Source: Acholoe squamosa | Lineage: Eukaryota > Annelida > Polychaeta > Phyllodocida > Polynoidae | NCBI GenBank assembly: GCA_949317995.1 | Contig: OX439036.1 | Span: forward strand, 23,286,854 to 23,350,853 | Direction: 5' to 3' | Length of the DNA stretch: 64,000 nucleotides | Part shown: positions 1-11,260 of the stretch, in pieces | How positions within the stretch are numbered: the stretch's first letter is position 1 | Layout: every line of letters starts with the position of its first letter | Notes under the pieces: model-generated | Databases searched by the model: none | What the model was told of the DNA's origin: nothing | The model's input: the letters and a program-made list of their open reading frames with translations, nothing else | Made by a program: the position numbers and the translations under genes

Positions 1-180
1 GATGATTCCTCCTTTTTTAGTTTTACTACGGCGTGGGCGTTAGTACGGTCCCCTACACGCTCTAGACTAGGGGTAAGGGTCTTTATGTCATGGCTGATAC
101 GATCGTTACTATAGATTAGAACTACTCACGCCATATTCATTGGGGGGGATGGTATATGATACATGTATGCGTATTCAATG
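1..180. other. no recognisable feature
   Basis: Unique-looking AT-rich DNA with a short G tract near 145. No coding or repeat signal was seen. Confidence 0.4.
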
Positions 181-1412
181 CCGCCATTTTGAAATTTGTA
201 CAGAGCTAGCCGTTAGTGCCAAACCCTGTTAGTTTCGGATTAAGTGTCATGCACATGAATATTTCTATTTCAAACATGGTATTTCTTCTTCAACTTACAT
301 CTAATAATTCATAAAACAACTGTATTTGACTACTTTAATCTCCCCCCCCCCCGTAGAACTTCTATGCATGTACCACTGAATTCGAAACTACACTAAAAAA
401 AAACGATCCTCAAATATTAGTAAGAAGTTAGGAGGTCGAACTAACTTTTTGGCAAAGGTTAACAAAAAGCACATGTCCAAACTTCCTTTCTTAGCATTTT
501 TGAACAAACCCTTAGTAAAGTTTTATCATTTGCCTGACAGTAATTTGTTAGTCCTTTTACTAAGACTTTTATTTATTGGTAGTATGGAAATTTCTATTTT
601 ATATTTGAATACTATAAACATCAAGACATGGGAAATCTTGCATACAGACATGAAGAGTTTAGTTTAAATCACTGAATATACATGCTACAATCCCTAACCC
701 TTTGAAACTAACCCTTTATTGTAGGTAAGCCACATTGAATTCAAAACCTACTTTGAGTCTTAGACTCTATATCAGGATTTTGACTCCTGCAACGGAAACT
801 CTTCATTTAAGAAGCATGTTCTATGCCTTAAATCATTTTTATTTACAACCCCTGAGCTAGATTGCTCTGAGTTTAATACAAAGTCAGAGAACTAACAATG
901 TGGATAATGTGTATATTGAATATCCACACAAAAGGTGTTTCCATCTTTCGTCCTTCTTCCTTCAATAACTTATCAATATGTTAGGTGCATTTTAATAAAT
1001 ATTATATGAGTACAATTGTAAAAGACTTTCTAAGTCAAAGGTCTTTGAAAATTACCATTATTTTGACATCCATAGACTATTCTATGATGTGCACCTACCA
1101 GAAACATCCTCATACAAACTGCACTGCCACCTGGTGTGAGAAAAAACTACTTACCCTTGGACAAAACTACTAACCTTGTAAAGTAACTAACTTTTTACTA
1201 ATTTTCTCTCTTGACTTAGTGAAGCTAGCTTGTCTGAATAGGTTAGTGAATGTTACTAAGCACTTAGCCATTGTTAGTAAAATGTTAGTCCTGTGTTAGT
1301 CACATGTGCTAACTAAGGTAAGTTTAGGGGTTTTGACTAACTTAGATTAATTTTTTCCATGTAATCGGGTTTGGTACCAACGGCTAGCTCTCTTCAAAAT
1401 TCAAAATGGCGG
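181..1412. mobile_element. Non-autonomous DNA transposon with ~46-bp terminal inverted repeats
   Basis: The left end (181-228, starting CCGCCATTTTGAAATTTG) is nearly the reverse complement of the right end (1367-1412, ending TTCAAAATGGCGG). Both ends contain AACGGCTAGCTCT or its complement and a GGGTTTGG/CCAAACCC block. Between them, many short TTAGT/ACTAA motifs cluster toward the right end (1180-1340). The interior has only short ORFs (for example 449-667 and 985-1173) with no transposase-like features, so it is non-autonomous. I could not define a clean target duplication. Long TIRs suggest a Mutator-like or similar superfamily, but this is inference. Confidence 0.6.
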
Positions 1413-1494
1413 ATCAAACAAATGCAGGCAAGCTGAAATTGAGTAAATAGGGTTGATTTTCTTTATTTATAAGCAATTTAAACCTTGTAGCCAT

Positions 1495-1584
1495 GACATA
1501 AAAGCAAATGTCAACTCCCATGGGATATTTTTTCCCCGAATACGATACAAAAATATCCCATGGTTGTTGACATTTGCTTATGTC
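1495..1584. repeat. Long hairpin / palindrome, ~37-bp arms
   Basis: The left arm 1495-1532 and right arm 1549-1584 are complementary apart from a few mismatches or bulges, with a 16-17 nt loop. The core AAAATATCCCATGG pairs with CCATGGGATATTTT. It could be a foldback MITE or the source of a hairpin RNA; nothing in the sequence decides between these. Confidence 0.6.
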
Positions 1585-3219
1585 TGTATAACCATGTAAC
1601 AGAGAAGACGGTTATCTATTATAGGCCTACTGAACATGAATCAGTGTAACACTACTGTGCAGTAGACCCCCACCATGGGGAGATTGATCCTTAACCAGCA
1701 GAGGCAGCAACAGTCACCCCATAAACCTCCCCTTCTAACATGCACAACAGCTATCAACACTGAACATCTCCAAACCATCCATTTGGTGCCAACCCATGCT
1801 GGCATGCTCCCCTACCCCATCGTCCACCCTATCGTGTCTGTCATGCATACCACGCTACACGACATCTAACCATACCCCTCACATGCTCATTTAATATTAA
1901 TGGTATGCCTTCTTTCATTATCCCCGTTTCCATGGCAACATATTAGATTTGGCCTCCACTGACGGGCATCTATAGTAGGGAGTATGGGCAGGGGTAGGGA
2001 GACTAGCAACCGTATATTGAGCACCACCATCAATATAATCTATATAGTTAGTAGTAGTAATCGCATCAGTAGTGGGCGATATTCACATGGGATGGTTTCC
2101 CTACTATGACCACTTATATAAGGGATGGTCATGTTTTATCATGATCCGTAACATTTAGTCCACTAGGCCCCATTCGCCAGATTTTACATAGGGTGTGTAT
2201 TGCTCACTCGCAGGGTAGAAGCCAAATGGATTATGGGTTTAATGTCATCTCTGCCACCAGGCATACTTCTGACATTAAGATTGTATACATTTAATGCCGT
2301 TAGCTTCAGTACCTTTACCCAGTACTACACATAGTGTGGTAACTAAGCGTAAGCAAGAATCTAACACACATACACCTAGTTTTCACATTGCTTTCCACAA
2401 CACATAGTGGAAAGCAGTCCTAGCCGATGAACCTTTAGGGATGTTTATGGCGCCAAAACGCCCTCACAAAGGGACAGGAGTAGCGGCCTCAGCTAGTGTA
2501 ATAGTACCCCAGGGCTAGCAAAGCCCAGCCTAGGGTTGGCTAGACAGCCTTTCATCACCAGCCCCTCCACCCAACCTTATCCTACCCTCCTCCAGTAACC
2601 AGCCCCACCCTGTCCTAATCCTACCCTCCCCTCAGTCAGGGCTGGTGGCAGGGAGGAGGTTGGTTGAGGCTAATGGTTATGGTCAGGCTAGACTAGTTTT
2701 CTCTGTACCAGTCTAAAACTAGAAGATTGGCCTCACACACGGAGCCTAATACAATGCTTTATCATCCATCTTACTGACTATATTGTACAGAATATAGTAA
2801 TTGCTAATGTTAGAAATGATCTCTGAACCATATCAGTTTTCAGTCAGAGTAGTATTAAGAAATTATATCACGGATTTCTCACTATAAGGGAGCTTATAAA
2901 ATGTGAAACTTCTAGGGAAACGGGATATCCTGCCCCGGCTAGCTATTTCTAACCTCCATTAGAGTGTTGGCATTATTTGAAAGGGATATTGAAATCTGCC
3001 AGTGAAGGAAATCCGCAGCCCAATGTAAGATTCCTCTCTCATCAAACTACCGGTCATATGTGAATCTAATATATTATTCTTTGAAAAGTGAGACATCTCA
3101 TTTTATATTAGCTTTCTCGTTTCTATAAAGCTGAACAATGTAAACTATTCGTATACCGGTATAAAGATTAGTTATTTGTGCTAATCAGGTTGCAATGGCA
3201 GGAGCATACATTGCATATT
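1585..3219. other. Unique-looking intergenic DNA
   Basis: No supported gene. A C-rich imperfect duplication (blocks resembling CCAGCCCC...CCTACCCTCC) lies at about 2557-2640, followed by its loosely complementary G-rich counterpart at 2640-2660. The ORF at 1675-1869 has no recognisable features. Confidence 0.4.
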
Positions 3220-4080
3220 TCTACTAGAGTTCTCTAAAGTATACATTGAATTGCAGCTAACAAATTACCCATTCTTACATCCAGATCCCTCACGCATAAC
3301 GGTTTGTTTGTTTGTTTAGTTTTACGTCCGGGGGCCATCAAGGAACTCAGACATTCAAGGTTTCTCGGACATTAAGTCCTTTCTTTTCTTTTAGGACAGG
3401 TATTTATATGCTGCTTACCCGACACAGCAGTGACCGAATCTATGAATGACCGAATCTATGAGATGAATGACCGAATCTATGAGGAGGGTCGAGGGGGAAA
3501 ACCGCTACCAGGGCTTCATTCCCCTACTCTTTTCGAAGGATAGCAAGTGTTCTTTTATTTGCCTGGTCCCATAGGCAGGGCCAGACAAACCACGGCCTTT
3601 GATGACTCAGACGTGGTTCACTGAGGGGGAATCCCATGGCAAAAAACAAGCATGTAAGCCCAGGCCCGCGCAAATGGACACCAGCTGCCCACATGCTCAC
3701 CCCAAGACACAAGAAACCCCAAGTTTGTCGCCTTTTACGAATCTGGTATGCCCACTGTTAGTATGGAAGGAGATTTCTCCTTGTGGACTCCCAATGAAGT
3801 TATTCTGCTCCTTCATGCCCTCACATGAAGGTCCCCACTCCACAGGGGGAACGCATAACGGTAATCAATTTTTTTTTTTTGTTGGAATCCCTTGTTAGGC
3901 ATAGCAACTGTGCAAAATTCTAAACTTCTAGTATATACTAAAGTTCTCTAAAGTATGCATTGAATTGTAGCTATTAATATTAACCATCCTTACATAAAGA
4001 TCTCTCACGCATAAATGGTTAATCAATTTTCTGCTGGACTCCCTTGTCAGGCATAGCAATTATGCAAAATTCCAAAATTC
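3220..4080. repeat. Tandem duplication (~150-bp unit), first copy interrupted by a retroelement
   Basis: Copy 1 is 3220-3303 joined to 3851-3925. Copy 2 is about 3928-4080. Shared landmarks in order are AGTTCTCTAAAGTAT, GAATTG(C/T)AGCTA, CTTACAT, CTCACGCATAA, TAATCAATTTT, CCCTTGT(T/C)AGGCATAGCAA and TGCAAAATTC. Copy 2 is uninterrupted and therefore shows the pre-insertion sequence. Confidence 0.8.
3304..3850 (-). mobile_element. Retroelement insertion (SINE or short LINE 3' fragment) with 12-bp TSD
   Basis: The insert is flanked by the direct repeat ACGCATAACGGT at 3292-3303 and 3851-3862. On the minus strand it ends in a CTAAACAAACAAACAAA-type tail abutting the left target duplication, which is the structure left by target-primed reverse transcription. 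Inside it are three imperfect copies of a TGACCGAATCTATGA motif (3431-3482). Its two overlapping ORFs (3524-3712 minus, 3599-3898 plus) resemble no protein I recognise. Similar (CAAA)n-tailed elements are common in molluscs and other invertebrates; the family name is not assigned. Confidence 0.75.
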
Positions 4081-4108
4081 AAACATTTCCCATTGCCTCT
4101 ACTAAACA

Positions 4109-4501
4109 CGAGTATGATGGGCCATGCTAGAATCCCACATTCCCTATACTACTACCATATTGGGCCATGGTAAAATCCCACATTACCTATACTACTACCA
4201 TGCTGGGCCATGGTAAAATTCCACATTACCTATACTACTACCATGATGGGCCATGGTAAAATCCCATATTACCTATACTACTACCATGATGGGCCATGGT
4301 AAAATTCCACATTGCCTATACTACTACCATGATGGGCCATGGTAAAATCTCGCATTACCTATACTACTACCCCTGATGGACCATGCTAGAATCCCACATT
4401 CCCTATACTACTACCATATTGGGCCATGGTAAAATCCTACATTGCCTATACTACTACCATGATGGGCCATGGTAAAATCCCACATTCCCTATACTACTAC
4501 C
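4109..4501. repeat. Minisatellite, 43-bp unit, ~9 copies
   Basis: The unit contains GATGGGCCATGGTAAAATCC followed by CACATT(A/G)CCTATACTACTACC. Spacing of the GGGCCATG landmark is 43 bp (for example 4119 to 4162). The palindromic CCATGG core recurs in most units. The first and one middle unit share a CCATGCTAGAAT variant. Confidence 0.9.
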
Positions 4502-6507
4502 AACCACCAGGTTAGGAGCCTTACTATACCGGTAAGTGCACATTTCTTACAACACGTTGATGCCCACTGCTCAGATGTGCAGTATGGGTACACTCATGGG
4601 GATTTCTGAACTGATCACGTGTACCATGCTAAAGTCCACATTTCCATTACTACTCACATCTTGGAGTATGCATAATCGGAGGGACCATTAGAAAAGTATG
4701 CACCAGTAGTACCTGGTACACACTGGAGTTTCCCTAACCAATTAAAGTGTACCACAAAAGCATTAGAATTAACATCCTCATAGCCTACAAGTTTCCAACA
4801 GCTATAGTGGTAGCCATGTTCGCCTGTCCACTGACTGATCCGCGCATGCGCAGCAGATAGGGAGTTCCTCATCCGGCTTAACGTCAGCTTAACATGTCAC
4901 GTGGGCCGCTAATACCGCTACCGCTGTGGCCACTGACTGTACCCACCCACCCACCCACATCGACAGGCCGGGGTGGGTGGGTGTGGGGTTGGAGGGGTGG
5001 CTATTTTACACCCCATTTAACATGCTGGGTAAGAAGATGAGACATTTAACAAAGTGGAGGCTTACACATGTAAATTCTACTTCCATACATGGACTTTGAC
5101 GAGAGTTCTTTTATTTCACACGCCATGTATGTACTTGATAGTGACATCACTGGATACATTGAAAAATGTACTAGAGTATAGTGTGGCAATAAGGCGGGAC
5201 AGCGTGTACATGCTACACTCATCAGGTCAAGTGATAAAGCAGGAGGTCTATATATGGGTTGAGCACAACGACCATGGAGTGGAATAGCCTGGGCTACACC
5301 AGGCTGGTCACTCCAGTAGGTAGGTATATTTAGGTAGGCAGACCAGGAAATTAAAAAAGCAAATAAAAATCTGTCAAACTCAAACAAAAACTCAGATCTA
5401 TAGATGCAAGTTCCAGCCCTTTTACATGTCTAGCCTTCCAGCTCTAAGCCACTGTACCAAGCAGCTCCTGTACCTAGATCTACCCTAACCCACGCTTCTA
5501 ACACTGTGTCCAGAATCTCACGCCCATCTTCGTCCAACCCTAAGCTACCACGCCCGGAGCCTGCCGCCCATCCGCCCCTGCCTGCTCCTCTTCTCCCACT
5601 AATTAGTGCTCGTCGCCTGTTTCATCTTGGGGCTGATTGGGCTGTGGGCGGCTCCAGGCCGGACGCAGCGATTCATTAGTCAGCCTCACCCTCCAGACAT
5701 ACATAGGACTAGCGTCTGATCAGTCCAACCTCTGTCCCTCTACCTTGGTTTTATGCCATCGAGCTGTCTTCTCAGGAGCTTATTACAGTATAACTGACGA
5801 TGTGAAAAAGTCTGAGGGTTTGCTATCTTACTGGTGAGCCAAGCCTAGTCAGACATAACCCAACAGGATTTGTTCCTACATGACCCCCTACATGAAAGTT
5901 GGTAGAGCAGTGGTCTTTTTCACGGGCGGTGGGATATCTTTGCTAACAATAGGCTCAATTGAAGATAAGTTGAAGATAGGTTCATGGATATTTTCAAAAT
6001 TATATTTATATGAAGGTTGTAATGGACGGTCATGGGTTTAGACCCAGAAGATAACTCACCTGCCTTCAATCTTGGCACATGTCATCTTTAAATATGAATA
6101 TTATCAGGCTATCAATTTCCCTTTCCTTCATTCTGTGTTATGTTATCTTTTACAAAAACTGGGGGCCACTCTCCATTTTCATGCCAAAGTCAACCTATCT
6201 TCTTACTATAAATAGCCATGCGTGGAATCCCTAAGGGGGTTTTCCAGTCTTCAGCGATATCACCATTTGCTTTTAGGCTTGCATTCAGACAGGTCTGAAG
6301 ATAGGTCTTCAGCAACCTTAAAAGACTGGCAAGATTGTCCCCTTCATATCAAATACAGCCTTATTACTGTAGTAGGGACTTTCAGCACTAAGACTGTACT
6401 ACCAAACCTAATGTAATGATGTTGCATAAGTGCCAGTCTACAGGAGGGCATTTCTCAAGATGATACGACTGAACACAACCACTATGACTTGAAACTTTCA
6501 AAATTAG
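4502..6507. other. Unique-looking DNA with one G-rich hairpin
   Basis: At 4941-4988 a (CCCA)n run and a (GGGT)n run face each other across about 12 nt, able to form a hairpin or G-quadruplex/i-motif. The ORF at 4654-4872 (minus, 72 codons) is open but lacks splice or start context and is not called. Nothing else is supported. Confidence 0.4.
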
Positions 6508-7435
6508 CATGGGTGATCATAGGTGATGTACTACAACTGCTCTGTATGATCAGCACTTCTTTACAGTAAAATCCCTTTACAACGAATCCTGTTATAACGA
6601 AATTTGCTATACATTTCTATAGTAAAATAATCCCTTTATAGCGAAGTTTTGGCACCAGAATTTGGATATAACAAAGTAATCGTGACAGAAATATATTTCG
6701 TTAGGCAGTTTTATGTGTGCACAGTACAGAGTAAATCAATTCTCACTTCAAAATTATGTCATCAATAGGGTAGGCTGTGGGCTTCTCAGTCTGCAACACT
6801 GCCCCTGTGGACAGCAGGAGGGGTCGGGGACATCCGGAGGGGTGTTAGGCCTTGTATCAGGACTTCTTTACCCTCCCCCTCCCCGACCCTAAATTGGTCT
6901 TATTTGGGTACTACAAAATCTGTTTACAACGATTTTTTTTTGCTTGTCCCAAGCACTTCGTCATAACAAAATGTTAAGTGTAATTACATAGGGTTCGGTA
7001 TGGCAGTCATACCAATGTAATCATTATGGACCACTAGATGCAGGGCTATAATGATATTCAAGTGAGCATTCCCACTATAATTTGAAGGGATCTAGTGATA
7101 CCATATTGAGAAAGAAATGCCTTCCATAGCAATCATAGGGCATAACCTATAATCGCTGACAATAACCTCTCCTCAAAATACACTGTAAACTCCCACGTTT
7201 CTAGATTGTAAATAACCTTAATATTTGAACGTCCACATACCTTAATGAAAAATATAATTCAGAAATTTGAAACCCTCAAATTTTGAGTGGGTGATCATGG
7301 GTAATGCACTACGACTGCTCTATATGACCAGCACTTAATACAGTAATAATTGGGTTTGGTAGGGCAGTATCAATGTTATCATTAGTGACCACTAGATGCA
7401 GGGCTGTGATGGCTTTAGAGTGAGGGATGCCACTA
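6508..7435. repeat. Two copies of a ~150-bp dispersed repeat, the first split by a MITE
   Basis: Copy 1 is 6508-6556 plus about 6985-7080. Copy 2 is 7285-7435. Shared blocks are GGGTGATCAT(A/G)GGT, ACTAC(A/G)ACTGCTCT, ATGA(T/C)CAGCACTT, then GACCACTAGATGCAGGGCT. In copy 1 the two halves are separated by about 430 bp of a different, AT-rich element. Confidence 0.7.
6558..6985. mobile_element. pogo/Tigger-like MITE inserted in a repeat
   Basis: The left end reads TACAGTAAAATCCCTTTACA and contains GTTATAACGAA motifs; similar CCCTTTATAGCGAA and GGATATAACAAAG blocks recur internally, and TCATAACAAAATG lies near the right end. TA-flanked elements with CAGTAAAA...AACGAA ends are typical of the pogo branch of Tc1/mariner. 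There is no transposase ORF. The right terminus is degraded, so that boundary is approximate. Confidence 0.55.
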
Positions 7436-8054
7436 CGAGCTACGTGGCATTTTGGTAGTGTGTTTACTGTCAGGGTTTTACTGGCTTTATCCTTGCCATC
7501 CACCACCACCACCCCCCCTCTTATCACAACTGTTGGCCCTCTCTTCACTTTCAGAGACAAGTAAACATGACTCGCTTTATTTAATCAATGGTTTTGCTGT
7601 AAACATTATGTGTAGCATTCTGTATTATGATTGAAATCACTTGTCAGAATATGTGCATAAGAGACAAATACTAACTGCCTTACCTAATGGTGCATTTGTA
7701 GATTTCTTTAAGTCTAGAGATGACCCCATCCTCCCAATAGACTGATCTTTTGAAATGACATAATTTTGGTTAAAGACAGGTCTTTAGGTAACCTTCAAAG
7801 GCTGAAGACATGATCCTAATGTAGGTTTTTACCCAGTGGAATTCTTGATGATTTGAAGCCTGTAGATATTGTCGTCAGAGATATCAAGTTTAGCCCGTCC
7901 CTATCAATAGCATACGCCTTGGCAGGTAAACTCAGCTCGTGTCATATTATCAAGGGAAGTTGTCCCATAATGTCATGTGGATCAAAAAGACTATTAAGTT
8001 AAGATTCAACATATGAAAACTGAAAGAAATGCTTAATCCAGTGCTGAAAAATAA
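7436..8054. other. No supported gene
   Basis: Contains a motif near 7773 (GACAGGTCTTTAGGTAACC) loosely resembling one near 6280, suggesting another old repeat fragment. The ORF 7309-7560 (minus) overlaps the dispersed repeat and is not called. Confidence 0.35.
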
Positions 8055-8268
8055 CTGGGGGTTATTTCGATGTCTCTGATGTCAACATCGGCTTCAAATC
8101 GTCAATAAACTCACTCAGAGTAACCTACATCAGTGCCTCCAGTACTACAACTATTTCGCCGAATCCCACATTATGAAGACATAGGAACAAATTTTAGGGA
8201 GGAATAGCCTAGATAGCCCAATTGTCAGTAGATTTTGATATCGTCAGTTATTTTGAAATAACCCCCTG
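8055..8268. mobile_element. Foldback MITE, ~0.21 kb
   Basis: GGGGGTTATTTC at 8057-8068 is the exact complement of GAAATAACCCCC at 8255-8266. Each end also contains a small internal palindrome (AAATAAC...GTTATTT type). The interior is non-coding. The superfamily is unknown. Confidence 0.5.
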
Positions 8269-9150
8269 GCTGAGCTTGGTGTCTATAGTATAGGTGTATT
8301 ACGGAAGACAAGGAGCAGGTAGCTAGTTGTATAACTTATGTGAGATTATCTACTAGTGGATTAGGGTACCAATATCTGCTACCACCAATATGCGGTGCCT
8401 GCTATCAGAACATGAATTAATTTTTGTCTAGATACGTACCTGCCTCACAGCCTGTTGAATCAATGACTATAGATACGTCTGTCAACTGCAGAGGGTCAGA
8501 CACCCCCCATCTATAGAAGGGCCTGATCTTCCTCTTTGAAATCTAGCAATAGGCTAGTTTTTTTTTCTCAGAACTGCCAATTTTACTACGATGACACCCA
8601 TGTAAGCAGGAGCTGAAAAAGATCCTCAGTTCACATTACACCAGTGGGTGGCCAAGGTAGAAGCAAATACCTCAATGTAGTGTAGGAGTGGGTGGGTTCT
8701 CCTTTTACTACATACTTGTGTGTCTGCTACTTGTGTGTCTGCTGATATTTCCTGTCTTGTGTAGGCGTTATGCCACCTTAGAAGCCACATCGACTAGCTA
8801 GTCACAGGAGCTGTCTGGTTTATTGGTAGCAGGATTAGTGGTATACATGCAGTAGCGGATCCAGAGGGTGGACTAGGGGGCTCCCATAGACCCCTGAAAA
8901 TGGGTCTTGCTATGGCTATTAACTGTAGGCCTCGGACCATACCTGTCCCATCCCCCTCGCCCTCCCCCGACCAAATATTCCTGGTTGTGCCCCCCTACAC
9001 CGTTTATCCCATGCATGTAGGCAGTATCTACGATACTTGCTGGTAAAAGAGCCATGACACTACTCCGTTTCCAGTGTATGTATTTGAGGTAAGGTATTTG
9101 CTTCAGTTCCTGAACAATGGAAGAGGAGGAAACATCAGCAAGTAAAAGCA
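8269..9150. other. No supported gene
   Basis: A CAGTAGCGGATCCAG motif at about 8851 resembles ends of hAT-type elements, but no partner end was found. Otherwise unremarkable. Confidence 0.35.
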
Positions 9151-9156
9151 GCTCAA

Positions 9157-9616
9157 CCACTTGCTGGGTAGCAGCAAGTGGCACTTTGCTGTATTTGGTA
9201 GCAGCAAGTGGCATTTTACTTTATTGGGTAGCAGCAAGTGGCATATTGCTGTATTGGGTAGCAGCAAGTGGCATATGCCTGTATTTGGTAGCAGCAAGTG
9301 GCATATTGCTGTATTTGGTAGCAGCAAGTGGCATTTTACTGTATTGGGTAGCAGCAAGTGGCATATTGCTGTATTTGGTAGCAGCAAGTGGCATATTGCT
9401 GTATTGGGTAGCATCAAGTGGCATTTTGCTGTATTGGGTAGCATCAGATGGAATGTTACTGTATTGGGTAGCATCACTAACTAGCATCAAGTGACATTTT
9501 GCTTCATTGGGTAGCTGCAAGTGGCATGTTGTGTATTGGTTAGCAGCATGTGGTGTGTTGCTGCTTTGGGTAGCATCAAGTGTTTTTTTTTGCAACATAG
9601 GGTAGCAGCAAGTGGT
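9157..9616. repeat. Minisatellite, 30-bp unit, ~11 good plus ~4 degraded copies
   Basis: The unit contains GGGTAGCAGCAAGTGGCAT followed by ATTGCTGTATT, in exact 30-bp register from 9161 to about 9480 and then with variants (GCATCAAGTG, GCATGTGGTG) to about 9616. Because 30 is a multiple of three, several frames on both strands are open; the resulting repetitive peptides are by-products of the repeat, not evidence for genes. Confidence 0.92.
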
Positions 9617-11130
9617 GGTATCTACCAGTGGCCCTCCACCCACCTTGCCCCATCTAGAGCTTCCTCGAGGGCGGAGGCGCAAGCCGCTCGTCGTTAATGA
9701 CCTTCTGTTTGTGCCTGGAGGGACATGGTGTTGTTGGTAGCCTACGTGAGGTTTTACATGCCTGTTAAAGCGTACCCTTTCAATGTCGGACGTGAGAGTA
9801 CATAGTGTTTTGTGTATCTGCATGAACACGTACACACTAGTAGACGCTACCTGTACCTGTCATCTCAGCAGTAGAGATTAGAACGCCATCGTGCGCCGTA
9901 CAGGCAAATTCACAATAGGAACAAGTGTGGGGGTTCAATGTGTCCATAATGGGGTATTTCTGGGTGAGTATTTCAACAAAAAGATAGGCAACTGGCTCCG
10001 GAGATTTTCAATAGAGATATGTTAGTATTTTTCATGTCCTTTTCTAGGTCACAGTGATTACTGGGGGTTGGGTTATTTCCTTAGGTATTAGGGATATACA
10101 ATTGAATATATAGATTTGACAATATCTTGGTAAATCATGGGCGAGGATTTCGAATCTGCCATTAGTTTTTCAATATTTTAACCCACAAGAGGCCCTTTAA
10201 CCCCGTTCAATCCTTAACGGAGGCAGTAACACTCTACCAAAGATCGAGCTGTTTTTTCCAATACCACCATGTTTATTAAACCTAACTGTTGGAAAGTTTT
10301 GAAACCTATGAAATATAGATTGTGTCAGGCATACAATAGAATATAGAATGCATTATCTATGTAACTCTATAGTCACTTCAATGGACGTATACGATATTAC
10401 ATGTATCAGAAGTGAAATGGAAGGAGTTCACTGTTTACCTAAGTTCACTAGCACAGCTGCGGGCACAAAACTCTATATGAGATAAATTTCCATTAAGATT
10501 CCCCATTGCTATGTTTAGATTGCATGGTAACTATACTAACACCAGTTTGCCTGAACTACGAGTGTACCAAACTGGGCTAGGGTGAGGATTCGGCCAACCC
10601 TATTTGCCAGGCCCAATCAAGGCCCGAGGGTACCAACCCCATACACGATAGGGCGGGATGGGAAGGTGACCGTAATGGTGGGGATGGATGGATGGGGTGT
10701 GGGAGGGGTTGTAGCCTTCTGATCATCAACGAGCGGTGGATCTTTGAGCTGGGTCAGTGACGTGATGACAGCCCCCCCCCCTCACCCCCCCCCCATGGCC
10801 GTCTAACCTTATCACCCAATCTGACTATTCCCAACATATCCCCACACCCCTACCGTGCACCAGCCCGATCCCATCTCCCAATCAGCTCTTATCACACCAC
10901 TTACGGCTCCCATCTTTGAAGTTAGGCACCACTGGTGCATTGCCCAAGGTGAGATGCAGTTCCCATAGCAACCGGGCTATTAGGAAATTAAACTGGGTGC
11001 GGCAAGTGGGCCTGCGATTGGGTGGGTTCTGACGGGTAGCTGGGTGGCTAGATGTGTAGGGGTAGCTGGGTGGAGGGAGGGAACTGGGTGTCAGTCGTTG
11101 TCCCGGTGACGGGCTCATGAGCTGGCTGGA
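9617..11130. other. Unique-looking DNA, with C-rich tracts
   Basis: No gene supported. Poly-C runs interrupted by TCA lie at about 10770-10794, and a short GGAT run at about 10680-10696. The proline/serine-rich ORF 10882-11169 (minus) has no splice context that I can defend. Confidence 0.4.
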
Positions 11131-11260
11131 TACCGGACGTAGGGGGCGCTGTGAGAGGTGCGCGCGCACGACAAGGCATTATGAATTATAGAGGCGAGAA
11201 TCGACGCCGGGGGCCGAGGGATCACCGCCGGGGACGAACGGGTGACGCCGCCCCCCCCCC
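11131..11260. promoter_or_regulatory. CpG-dense patch (possible promoter/CpG island fragment)
   Basis: CpG dinucleotides are frequent here (for example GTGCGCGCGCACGAC and GACGCCGGGGGCCGAGGG) compared with the surrounding AT-richer DNA. The patch ends in a poly-C/CACA run. It lies 2 kb from the lysine-rich exon, but downstream of it in that exon's direction, so it would not be that gene's promoter. Function is inferred only from composition. Confidence 0.25.

Noticed and set aside
9103-9835. Long overlapping ORFs encoding repetitive peptides on both strands
   Set aside because: They follow exactly from the 30-bp minisatellite, whose length is a multiple of three. The peptides are the unit read in different frames, with no start or splice context.
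10860-10945. Possible 5S rRNA or snRNA
   Set aside because: No match to the internal control region of 5S rRNA or to conserved snRNA blocks.
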